Shown: in pieces, positions 30,190-38,702 of the stretch
Layout of the letters: each line of letters starts with the position of its first letter
Numbering within the stretch: position 1 is the first letter of the stretch
NCBI GenBank assembly: GCA_012064415.1
Contig: SSNU01000139.1
Coordinates: 1 to 40,416 of the forward strand
Reading direction: 5' to 3'
DNA length: 40,416 nucleotides
DNA from: Gyrodactylus bullatarudis
Taxonomy: Eukaryota > Platyhelminthes > Monogenea > Gyrodactylidea > Gyrodactylidae
Made by a program: the position numbers and the translations under genes
Notes under the pieces: generated by a model
What the model was told of the DNA's origin: nothing
What the model saw: the letters and a program-made list of their open reading frames with translations, nothing else
The model's database searches: none

Positions 30190-30550
30190 AAACAAAAATG
30201 GAAGAGATCTTTTCTAATAACTCAACTAATACCTCCCTTAATGAAGAGATTCTTTCCTACCTAAATGTCCATATTGAATCTTTTGAAAAGTTGAATATTT
30301 TGGAATTCTGGTACACCAACTCTCCTGTTTTCCTCCAACTTTCAAAGATTGCCCTGACAATCTTTTCAGTGGAAAAATCTTCTGTATTCTGTGAACAGCT
30401 TCAGCAGGGCTGAAGCCATACTAAATAAAAGAATGTCCAGAATCGATCTAGAAAAAACAAGGCAGCTGGTTCTTTTGAATCTACAAAAGGAGTCAATAGA
30501 CCTTGACTTGGAAGAAGATTTTCGGCTTCAATTTGGAAACATTGACGAGT

Positions 30551-31110
30551 AAATAATCCAAAATGTAAATACTTAATTATACCTTGAAATTAATTATAAT
30601 TTTGCATAGCGAAGAAAAAACTATTCCTTGTGTCAACCAAGACAACGGAAATTTTGAGAGTAATGAGCAATGCTCATTGAGCATTAGGTTATTTGTTCAT
30701 TTTTCGTTGCGTTTCATTTTATTAAAAATTAACTTTGATATGAGCCTCCTTTGACTAATTATATATTATTGTTTAGTGACGAAGACAATTTCATTGAGGT
30801 TGAGAAAGTTATAAATTGATACACATAGTGTAAACATTTATTTATCTACAGACTGTCCGAAAATTTCGAGCCAACAGACTATTCGCAGGAAGAGTATGTT
30901 TCTCATTTATAAAAATTTGATATTAATAAAATTAAATTGAAATTTCAAGACCTACAAGTAGCCTAGAAACTTCGAAAAAGGTCCATAGTGCTATGTTTGT
31001 TCCCTGAATCCAGTTCTGCCCCTGTTCCCTCTGATGTCCCTGAATCCAGTACTCCCCCTGTTGGTCCTATTCATCCGGTTTATTAAAAAATACTAAAATA
31101 GTTAATTAAG
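30551..31110. other. possible hAT 3' tail with short exons; no firm gene
   Basis: Several GT-AG-like pairs occur in the plus strand (for example gtaaat near 30552 to catag near 30609; gtatgt near 30896 to tttcaag near 30949), bounding acidic segments such as EEKTIPCVNQDNGNFES and LSENFEPTDYSQEE. Near 31000-31085 is a Ser/Pro-rich stretch made of two copies of a repeat of about 36 bp (ccctgaatccagt...cccctgtt). They may be spliced C-terminal exons of hAT copy 3, but the reading phases do not all agree. Confidence 0.3.
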
Positions 31111-31114
31111 AAAC

Positions 31115-31710
31115 AAAAAAAATTAAATTGTAAAATAATTCAACGGTATTAAATTCAATAATTTTCTGATACCCTTTATAACTGATACCTCTCCAAACCA
31201 TTACTGAGTCATCACCAAAATTTCTTTTGACCGTTCGCGATTTTGAACGATATTTTGGTTGCCAACGATAACTAAGGCCATCAGGGCCATCTGAATTGAA
31301 TTTCTTCTCATCTGAAAATATGGCTCTTTTCCAATCAAAGTTCTCTCTTATTTTTCCTTTGACGCAGTCTAGGCGTCTCGATTTATCAATTTCAGATAAG
31401 AAACAAACTAGTTTTGCCTTCCTCCAATGACATTAAAGGTTTTTCTTGACAGTATTTTGGAGTGTTCGTAAACTAATGTTGAGATTCAGTTCATTTCTTA
31501 TCTGTGAACAATTCTTCCCATCTTTTTCAATCATCCTTTTGATCTTTCCCAACATCAAATTAGTAATTTTAGGCTCAAATGGACCTCGCTTAAATAATTT
31601 TTTCTTGTAACCCTTTCTTTTTAGAAGATTGTTGATGGTTGTAAACGAACAACAAAGCAATTTGGCTATTGCTCGGTTGCTTAAATTTCGGTTCTTGCAA
31701 GGTGTCAGAA
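31115..31710 (-). pseudogene. Tc1-type transposase, truncated
   Basis: From about 31710 down: NLSNRAIAKLLCCSFTTINN (Tc1 helix-turn-helix), LLKRKGYKKKLFKRGPFEPK, KIKRMIEKDGKNCSQIRNEL and LRTLQNTVKK. After a frameshift near 31430 it continues AKLVCFLSEIDKSRRLDCVK, NFDWKRAIFSDEKKFNSDGP (first catalytic Asp), YRWQPKY, GDDSVMVWRGISYKGYQKII, ending near 31115. The second Asp and the DE end (DLNPIEN) are missing. The N-terminus is cut by the 28S-like sequence that begins at about 31701-31712, so the rRNA-derived segment may have inserted into, or been joined to, this gene. Confidence 0.85.
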
Positions 31711-32142
31711 AAGTTTGACTGGGGCGGCACATTGTCAAATTGTAACGCAGGTGTCCCAAGGTGAGCTCAGACAGAACAGAAATCTGTCGACAGTCACTAC
31801 CACTTGCTGTTCCGGGGGCAACCTTGGTACACGTGGTACTTTGGCGTTTGAAAAAGCGACCATCGTCAGAGGATACACCTCGTTGATTTCTTTATTCTTC
31901 CGATTAAACGAACGAGATACGAGGAAAGTCCCACCGCGGTGTGAGTAACGCCCCCTTCGTGGCGGTATTCGGCAGCGTGTGCCTGTGGTTGTCTCGCGGC
32001 AGGCCACGGAGACCCTGCCCCCGTACTTTAATACTCCAATGGGCTTTGCCCCCGTTGCTCCACTAGGAGCGTGACCGGACATAACCACAGGGATAACTTG
32101 TTTGTGGCAGCCAACCGTTCATAGCGACGTCGCTTTTTGATT

Positions 32143-32176
<34 letters not shown>

Positions 32177-32211
32177 GAATTCACCAAGCGTTGGATTGTT
32201 CACCCACCAAT

Positions 32212-32243
<32 letters not shown>

Positions 32244-32270
32244 AACAGGTTAGTTTTACCCTACTGATGA
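31701..32270 (+). rRNA. rearranged 28S rRNA fragment (pseudogene)
   Basis: 32083-32270 reads as the highly conserved 3' part of domain V/VI of large-subunit rRNA (ccacagggataact, ttcatagcgacgtcgctttt, tgtgaagcagaattcaccaa, gtgagctgggtttagaccgt, ttagttttaccctactgatg) with a few substitutions. 31712-31790 matches an upstream block (tttgactggggcgg...taacgcaggtgtcc...gagctca), with a hairpin whose two arms have changed together (GACAGA / TCTGTC). Between them lie about 290 GC-rich bases that I cannot place, replacing the conserved segment of the peptidyl-transferase region. 31701-31715 (ggtgtcagaaaagtt) matches the 28S bases that normally sit directly before the 32083 block, so the order is scrambled. 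Not a functional rRNA gene. Confidence 0.85.
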
Positions 32271-32289
32271 GTAAAACTAATGATAGTCG

Positions 32290-32560
32290 CAATGGAGAGA
32301 GATGAGTTCTGCCTAACGTGTAAACGAGTGGGAGAAAATGAATGCTTAATATACGTGTGGAAAAATAAGAAACTTTTTAATCTTTGCTTAGCTCTTCTCG
32401 GGACAGAGCTCTCTTTCGCCAACCACATAGAATACCTCGGGAACATCATAGCCAAAGATGGGGCAAGGTTGATGACGGTAAAACACAACAAAGGGAAAGC
32501 TAGGCAGAAGATCACAATGATAAGGCCAACATTGCAAAACCCGAAGTTATCAAAGTAGGA
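32290..32560 (+). pseudogene. LINE RT fragment fused to 28S sequence
   Basis: Immediately after the 28S block the plus strand encodes ELSFANHIEYLGNIIAKDGA, then KHNKGKARQKITMIRPTLQN. The (E/H)YLGxxIxxDG motif followed by a basic helix is the RT thumb-side segment found after the YADD block in many LINEs. It is 5' truncated and ends with a stop near 32556. Confidence 0.6.
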
Positions 32561-32751
32561 CTTTCGCAAAGACTTTCCCAAAAGTACAATTTTGTTTATC
32601 TCATTGCCAATAGTCCTATCAGGATTCATTTTAACAGTGTGACAAAGGAAAAAATAAATGCAAAATATGAGTGTATAAGTTGGATGTATACTATTGTCAA
32701 TACATGTCTCTGCCAACTACAACATCTTCTCCTATCACCACAGTCAGTACA

Positions 32752-32815
32752 CCATAGCCAGGATTCGAACCCAGGTCTTCAACGTTTCTAACCTCTACGC
32801 CAGAATCCCCGTTCA
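32752..32815 (-). repeat. tRNA-like sequence, possible SINE head
   Basis: On the minus strand the sequence contains an A-box-like TGGCGTAGAGGTTAG and a consensus B box GGTTCGAATCC at tRNA-like spacing. The T-arm pairs only with G-T wobbles, and no good acceptor stem was found, so it is not a normal tRNA gene. A tRNA-derived SINE or tRNA pseudogene would explain it. Confidence 0.4.
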
Positions 32816-32990
32816 TCTTCTATTACTCCACACTCCCATAGTATTGACACCACCTACACACTGGTTTTTTGTAAATAAGCACCATATGGAAATTTTAGTG
32901 TTTTTAGACAATTAACCTACTAGCAAAGTGTGGTCACTGGTAATTACTATATCGATATAAACTAACTTGATGGAGATTGTCTTCTCACAC

Positions 32991-33620
32991 CTAGGATGCG
33001 TAGCAGCCCTCAATATAACAATTCGCTTTCTCCTGAGGGTTTTCTCTTCTCGTGTAGTTACGCTTCAAATGCATCTTCAACGCTGGGTCCGAACTGAAGG
33101 CATACTTACACTTCTGACACCTAAAAGACTCAAAACTAGTCTTAGGCGCCTTCAACATGAGCCTGGCCTGCATAGTGGTATATTCTACCTCTATTGACCA
33201 TCTCAGCGTTCACAAGCCAGTGCACAATTTGGCTTCTTTGCCCCAGCTGTTCCACGAACTTTTTACGTCTCTTAGAATACATTTCAACCACACTCGGTAT
33301 TCTAACACTTGCCACCAATTTCGTATTAGGGACTTTATCCCACAGATTGACACCATCGATCATACGTCTTGCCTTCATTAGTATTGGTTCCACTCTCTTA
33401 AGCTTAGTGGGCGTAAGCACACTAGCTTCTAGGCCATACATAAGGGATTGAGCATCACCACACGTTGCTATCTGTTTACGGAATGTTCTGCTTATATGAG
33501 GATTCGATAGCGCTCCCGCCAATCGATTCCAAGCTGTGAAATCGGGCATGTCCCCACGGGAAGGTTGTCTCTCTTGATCTCCAGATAGTGGCTCCATCAA
33601 GTCGCCAGAATGACGAATGC
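32991..33620 (-). pseudogene. LINE C-terminal region with RT tail and C2H2 zinc finger
   Basis: From 33600 down: MMEPLSGDQERQPSRGDMPD, FTAWNRLAGAL, ISRTFRKQIATCGDAQSLMY, GLEASVLTPTKLKRVEPILM, KARRMIDGVNLWDKVPNTKL, RIPSVVEMYSKRRKKFVEQL and AEMVNRGRIYHYAGQAHVEG, open for 152 codons. In a shifted frame near 33150-33060 it continues FRCQKCKYAFSSDPALKMHL with KR, a C2H2-type finger. The YGLE...TPTKLKRVE...ARR segment is like the region after the RT domain of LINEs. A C-terminal zinc finger is seen in some lineages. The element is cut off at 33620. A 115-bp part is duplicated at 23044-23158. Confidence 0.65.
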
Positions 33621-33875
33621 AAGAGTATTTATACTCCTAAACACAAGATGGCTGCTAATCCATAAGAACGTTCTATATTCAAGAATTTGTTGTTTAAATC
33701 AGAGAACATTCTAGAGCATTGAACAATATCTTAAATAGGGAAGAATTCGATTGTACAAGCATTCACTCAGTTTGTATCCTCGTGTTGAGACGTGTACCTC
33801 TCTCATTACTGTACTGTTAATACTTGAATAATCTCTTGAATCCTCATTCTGTCTTCACTTTTCTTAGAATAAAAC
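33621..33875. other. possible LTR/leader sequence before gag
   Basis: No gene. The sequence between the LINE fragment and the gag ATG at 33876 could be LTR or leader of the following Gypsy element. I found no matching second LTR. Confidence 0.35.
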
Positions 33876-34255
33876 ATGGCGACCAGTATAAAGAAGACAT
33901 TGCCTTCCACTTATTCCGAATTGAACAGTTTCATAGAATATGTTGAATTCGAGTTCATTGCAACTGATGTTCCTGACGAGAAGAAAGTTCCAAAGTTTAT
34001 CAGTTCTCTTGAGTCCTACGTAAGAGTCAAGTCTCTCCTGGCCCCTGCCTTATTGTCAAGTGTTACGTTCCAGTTTCTTAAAGAGAAAATTCTGCTTGCA
34101 TATCATGATAAGACCTAGACGTTGTCCTAGACGTCAAAATGTTTCAAATGCGAAAAGCAAATGAATCTGTCCATCAATGGCTTGTCAGAGTGCGTCAGCA
34201 GTCGATTCGGACAAATATCCGGTCAGACAAAGACACAATTGTTCTAATAAATATT
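33876..34255 (+). pseudogene. Gypsy-like gag fragment
   Basis: ATG at 33876 opens MATSIKKTLPSTYSELNSFI, VPKFISSLESYVRVKSLLAP, TFQFLKEKILLAYHDKT, a stop at 34118, and, in a shifted frame, KANESVHQWLVRVRQQSIRT with NIRSDKDTIVLINI. The spacing of the YVR...LLAP and ESVHQWLVRVRQQ segments is typical of capsid-like gag proteins of Gypsy elements. The remaining gag and pol do not follow on this strand; instead a pol on the opposite strand begins at 34335. Confidence 0.6.
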
Positions 34256-34334
34256 AGTTGATTGGCTAATGAGATTATATGAGGGGAATATTGAATAAAT
34301 TAGGTTATAAATAAATGTGGTTTGTAGTAGAGAA

Positions 34335-36065
34335 GGTTAGATTAAATTGTACCATTGTTGCGTCGGTAGCGACTTGTGAGGGATCTCACAATCACTTCCT
34401 TCTTTTGAAGATTCTTTTTTGTAGGCAGGTATGCATCTTTCTAGTGATACGACATCTCGTTTCTTGTCCGGGTATTCGATTTCAATCGTCTTCTCATTTA
34501 TAGCAATCTTTTTATAAGGACCCTTGGATCATTCATCTAAGCAGTTTTTCATTTTATTTTTTACCAGTACAAACTCACAATCTTCCAAAGATTTCGGTAC
34601 GTTAACTGGTGTATTTGGAGTTGGGCTTCCTTTAGGCTTGATTATTCTCATTACGTCTAATAACCTTGGGAACATTAATGATTTAGACATTTCTTGCGGG
34701 TTTTCATGCATGCCAGTCGGCATTGAGATGTTTTGGCTATAAAGCATATTTTATGGGGTTAAGTTATTCGGCTTCTTTACAGTATTTCTAAGACCTAGTA
34801 GAACGTAAGGTAGGTGTTTTGTCCAATTCTTCTGGTCACAGGCTCTCAGTGCTTCTTTCAGGATTTCGTGTTGTCTTTCATCCATGCAATTCGCTTTGGG
34901 ATTATAAGCTGAGGTATTTTTGAGCGTTATGGAATGGAATCTGCAAAATTCTTGAAACTCATGCGACATGAAATTCGATCCTTTATCAGTTATAATCACT
35001 CTCGGGATATCATAATTTGATACATAGAACATTTCAAAATTACCGATTACCTCTTGTGTTTTAGTTGATTTCAGAGGAATAGCAGTTAACCACCTTGTGT
35101 ATCTGTCAGGCACTGTGAGCAAATGACTGTAACCGTCGTCCTCAGGCAGGTCAGTAATATCCATGTTGACGGTGTCAAATCGTTCATTTGGGATCGGTAT
35201 ACTACAAGGTTGAGTTTTAACATGTCTAACCACCTTTGATTTCTGGCAGTTGATACATTTCTTTGTGAGTTCGTCAATATCTTTCTTCATTTTCGGCCAG
35301 TAATATAACCTTTAGATGTTTTGGATTGTCGTCTTTTTACCAGGGTGACTAAGACTGTGGATATTTTTAAATACTTTTTCTCCTTAAGGTTTAGCAACAT
35401 ATGGGACAGGATTATCATCATTATACAAATAACCATTCATCAATTTTTTTATGAATTTTTGTTGATTATCATTGACATATTTCATGAACTCACAGTCCTT
35501 TTGCTGTTCTTGGTTAAGTTCTTGTGGAGTTATATTGTCAATTCTTTATAGGTTACATTGATATTCCTGCTGTGGACATCTGCCGTTATGTTCTCTTCAC
35601 CCTTGACATGCTTAATTTCAAAATTATATTCAGAGATACGTCTGAGGGCTGAAAGCATATTGAGATGGTCAGTATAAATAGTTGTTGTCTGGGCTCTAAT
35701 GTAATGAATTTTTCGGTGATTGTTTCATTAAGTGCCAGTAGTTCTAGTTCAAACGTAGTCATCTCTTTTTCCTTGCCTCGCGTTTTACGGGAGTAAAATT
35801 CAATTGGCTTTCGATCAATAATTTGTTCGATTACAGCTCCGATTGCTACTGCTGAAGCATCAGTGTATATATGAAATGGTACATTGAAATCAGGAGTGTA
35901 CAACTTTAGGTTTTCACTGAAGCAGTTCTTCAATTTTAGAAACAATTGTCTGTTTTCTTAAGAGAAGTTTATGTTTTGAAATTTTAACTCTTTGACTCAG
36001 CTGTTACCATATCATATATCTGTGCTGTCTTGTCAACAAACTTTGGGATAAATCTCCTGTAAAAT
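34335..36065 (-). pseudogene. Gypsy pol: RT end, RNase H, integrase
   Basis: From 36065 down: the RT-RNase H connection (RRFIPKFVDKTAQIYDM), RNase H (FHIYTDASAVAIGAVIEQ, PIEFYSRKTRGKEKEMTTFE, and after a frameshift near 35710 IYTDHLNMLSALRRIS and GEENITADVHSR), a linker (NITPQELNQEQQKDCEFMKY), an H2C2 zinc domain (IHSLSHPGKK, CINCQKSK), and the integrase core (NMDITDLPEDDGYSHLLTVP, VIITDKGSNFMSHEFQEFCR, SAYNPKANCMDERQHEILKE). A tail after 34750 has GPYKKIAINEKTIEIEYPDK. The order is that of Gypsy. Frameshifts and stops disable it, and the RT catalytic region is cut away at the tandem repeat near 36070. Confidence 0.88.
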
Positions 36066-36071
36066 GAAAAT

Positions 36072-36538
36072 TGTTCAAGGCACGCGTTAGAACACTGTGG
36101 AAACCCTATCATATCAGCTTCCATTGCAAGAAACAATAGGAAAACGCTGTTCCTGTGTCAGGGATCCCATTTACGCGTCTCCGGGAGCGGTAGAAACTTT
36201 CATCGTAGCCGATAGGGTTAAAGTGAATCTTGACATTCTGAGCGAGACTAAATGTCTACATCAACATATTCCCCTCTCGACTTCCTAAACTCGGCTGCGG
36301 GTGTGATATACAAAACCGAAGCGTACTCTGTTCAAGGCTCACGTAAGAAAAGTGTGGAAACCGTATTATATCGGCTTCCACTGCGAGAAATAATAGGAAA
36401 ACGCTGTTCCTGTGTCAGGGATCCCATTTACGCTTCTCCGGGAGCTCTAGAAACATTATTCGCAACCGATAATTTAAGTGCATCTTTAACTTCTGAACGA
36501 GATGAAATATGTCTACATCAACATATTCCCATCTCGAC
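36072..36538. repeat. tandem duplication with a 257-bp period
   Basis: 36072-36281 and 36329-36538 are similar along their whole length with an offset of exactly 257 bases throughout (for example ggaaaacgctgttcctgtgt and acatattccc in both). Between them lie 47 bases without a partner. Neither unit codes for anything I recognise. The second unit ends directly where a Penelope-like 3' end begins at 36541. Confidence 0.85.
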
Positions 36539-36540
36539 GT

Positions 36541-36757
36541 CATGGAGAAATTCTTCATAAATCTATACAAACTAAACTTGTTCAAAAAAACTATTCTTAT
36601 AATCTTCAACTACCTTGGCCTGTGTGTGCTTTTTCACTTTTCTCTCCACTGTTGCTACTTATTGGAGAGTTTTGGTGTTTTTTTCAGCTCACATTATATT
36701 CTGATTTTCTTTGACTTTTACTATTTCTTTCATAATTTGTAAATTATCTTCAATGAA
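36541..36757 (+). pseudogene. Penelope-like element 3' end
   Basis: Starts MEKFFINLYKLNLFKKTILI, matching the last residues of the GIY-YIG domain at 12345-12395 and 14940-14990, and continues with the same untranslated end (ttttcacttttctctccact; ttggagagttttggtg; tttgactttt) as 12420-12550. Only the 3' tip is present, so it is a severely 5'-truncated insertion or the edge of a tandem array. Confidence 0.72.
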
Positions 36758-37495
36758 TTTTTAACACTATTGCCACTGATGATGCTTTGTGAAATGTACT
36801 TATAGCCTTCAATATAATCTTTTTTCTTATTCCCAAAATATGATTTTAAGAGGATTTTCGGACGTTTTTGAAAATTTACGTGAATATTTCAGTCAGAAAA
36901 ATAATAAAGTTGTACAACTTAATGATCAAGAATAGGTCATTTTTTGCATTTTTGAAAAGCACAATTTTCGCTCTTATTCTCACAAATAGCCTTGAATCAT
37001 TGAATAAATGAATGAAAATAATTAGTAATGATATATCAATTGATAGTATTGTAAAAAATTTGCTTCAATTTCATTGGTTTATAGGAAATCTGCCATTTTC
37101 GAAATTTAGCTAACTTAGTGGTTAGTGGGATGACTAGAAGTCTTTCGCTCAAATTCACTAAGAAATCGATTAATTATAATTTTAGTGAATAATCATTCAC
37201 ACCAAACTTTATCTCATGATTACAATTGTGGTGATTAGATACATGCTTTCTGGAAATCGAAATTTTTTACACCGGTTTTCCAATATTCAGGTTGTAGTCA
37301 TTTAAAATTTACAATATGAAGTTATGTAGCCACTTTTATAAGCAAAAATGAAAATAATTTCAAATCATTATTGATTGAAAAAGTTGTTGATGTTAATTAG
37401 TAAAACAAATTTGTTTATAATAAACTATATTTATAAATATTTCATAAAGACTATATAATACTAACTAAAGTTGTTTCATTTTAATTATCTTCAGG
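36758..37495. other. AT-rich spacer
   Basis: No gene. The last bases (ttaattatcttcag) form a good 3' splice site just before the family B gene segment. Confidence 0.45.
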
Positions 37496-38505
37496 ATGTC
37501 AAATAATCTCTACAAAATGCTTCATTCGATTGCATATAGACCCGCTAAGCTTCCCGAAGATAAACTGCCAACAAACTTGGACATGATAAAAGCTATTCAA
37601 TACAACATGAATGTTTTGAAGCTTGATACACAAGAGAGCTGTATCAAAGTAATCGAGGATTCCAGTATATTGTATAAAGAATGTCAATTGGAATTTAAAA
37701 TTTCTAAATCTAATCTTGCAACAAACTTGAAGCGATTAGTTTCTGCATTCAAGAAGATCAAAGATCCTATCAAAATGGATTCAAGTTATCGTAATCTTTT
37801 CGAGATGAAAAATCTAACAGAATCAGATGGTAACTTTAATTTGAAAAAGACATTCCTGAATGATCAGAAAACGACCAGAACTATGAGTATACAAGAATTT
37901 AGTAAATCTTTAAAGCCTGTGGAATCTCTTGTCGTTGTTGATTCTCTTCAACAAGAACCACCAGCAGTGTCTTGCAAAAGGACTCGACTTTTGAACTGAG
38001 CCCCTCAGAAGAATTCCGTCCTATTCGGCCTAAAAGACCAACACCAAATAGTCCTTCACAGAAGATGATGGTGGTGATTCTAGTGGTGGTCAAAATTATA
38101 ATACAAATGATTTAAACGACACCTTTACTTTAGGCAATGCGATTGGAATGAGTGATGTAAACCAGTTTCGTTACATCAATACTCTAGTCAAAGACAAATG
38201 CAAAGCCAAAAAACTTATTCGTTGCTGGAAAAAGAAGAGACTCGAAAATTTACAAGCTGGAAAACCTGAAGGCATCGTCTGTCTTTATTTTGGTGGAAGA
38301 TCAAATATGCAGGCGGGAGGTAATTCTAGCAAAACTCAGTCTACTTTTATTTCTCTGTGACAATTTAAGCACATATGTTGCAACGCTGAAGTGGCCAAAT
38401 AGCAAAGCCCAACTAACATTTGAAGGAATTATCGAGGCTTTAACTAATACCAAATCCCTTCAGACTCTCAAAGTTGTTGGATGTGATGGTTTTTTTTTTT
38501 GTTAG
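37496..38505 (+). pseudogene. uncharacterised family B, N-terminal half
   Basis: After a splice-acceptor-like ttatcttcag the frame reads MSNNLYKMLHSIAYRPAKLP, LPTNLDMIKAIQYNMNVLKL, CIKVIEDSSILYKECQLEFK, ATNLKRLVSAFKKIKDP and IQEFSKSLKPVESLVVVDSL, open for 167 codons to 37999. In shifted frames it continues TLGNAIGMSDVNQFRYINTL, KKLIRCWKKKRLENLQAGKP, EGIVCLYFGGRSN and, after another shift near 38340, KAQLTFEGIIEALTNTKSLQ and TLKVVGCDG. In family members I recall, LYFDGRKD and VGCDGT are conserved and the text then runs on into the block that starts the fragment at 7194. Here the first Asp is Gly, so it would be dead even if repaired. Several shifts. Function unknown. Confidence 0.62.
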
Positions 38506-38702
38506 ACAAATCACTTTTTCAACAAATATAATATATACAAAATAAGTATAGAATAATCTTTTTCGAGGTTGTCATTTAAAAAAAAAATAAGAATAATAAT
38601 AATGTTCAATCAGACTCATTAATTTAGCGAATGTGAAATGAAATCATGAGAGGTATTAAATATGAAAAACTAGTGTCTGCAAGTAAAACGAAAATCATCT
38701 GG

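Larger units (their letters stand above)
28680..30550 (+). pseudogene. hAT transposase (copy 3), split by a piggyBac insertion
   Basis: Left part: NFHCTAHRLNLEKSIKNSLL near 28725 (the CxxH motif of hAT) and decayed helices, including FIDKFLINFESYFFQKEKEL, to 29110. After the piggyBac element (29111-30189) the frame continues MEEIFSNNSTNTSLNEEILS, NILEFWYTNSPVFLQLSKIA and VEKSSVFCEQL, and after a small shift SRAEAILNKRMSRIDLEKTR. This is the C-terminal hAT dimerisation domain, with the tail ending near 30550. The first catalytic region is absent and several stops are present on the left. Confidence 0.78.

Noticed and set aside
31735..32088. Minus-strand 117-codon open frame
   Set aside because: It lies across the rRNA-derived and GC-rich segment; its length is explained by composition and no protein motif is seen.
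32083..32270. Functional 28S rRNA gene
   Set aside because: Only a short block is collinear, the conserved upstream part is missing or scrambled, and it is joined to transposon sequence.
36236..36262. Possible hammerhead ribozyme (CTGAGCGAGACTAAATGTC and its repeat near 36493), since Penelope-like elements can carry them
   Set aside because: The core reads CUGANCGA, not CUGANGA, the GAAA box is UAAA in one unit, and no proper stems II and III can be drawn.
36072..36538. CRISPR-like array
   Set aside because: Only two long units, no short regular repeat and spacer pattern, and the context is eukaryotic.
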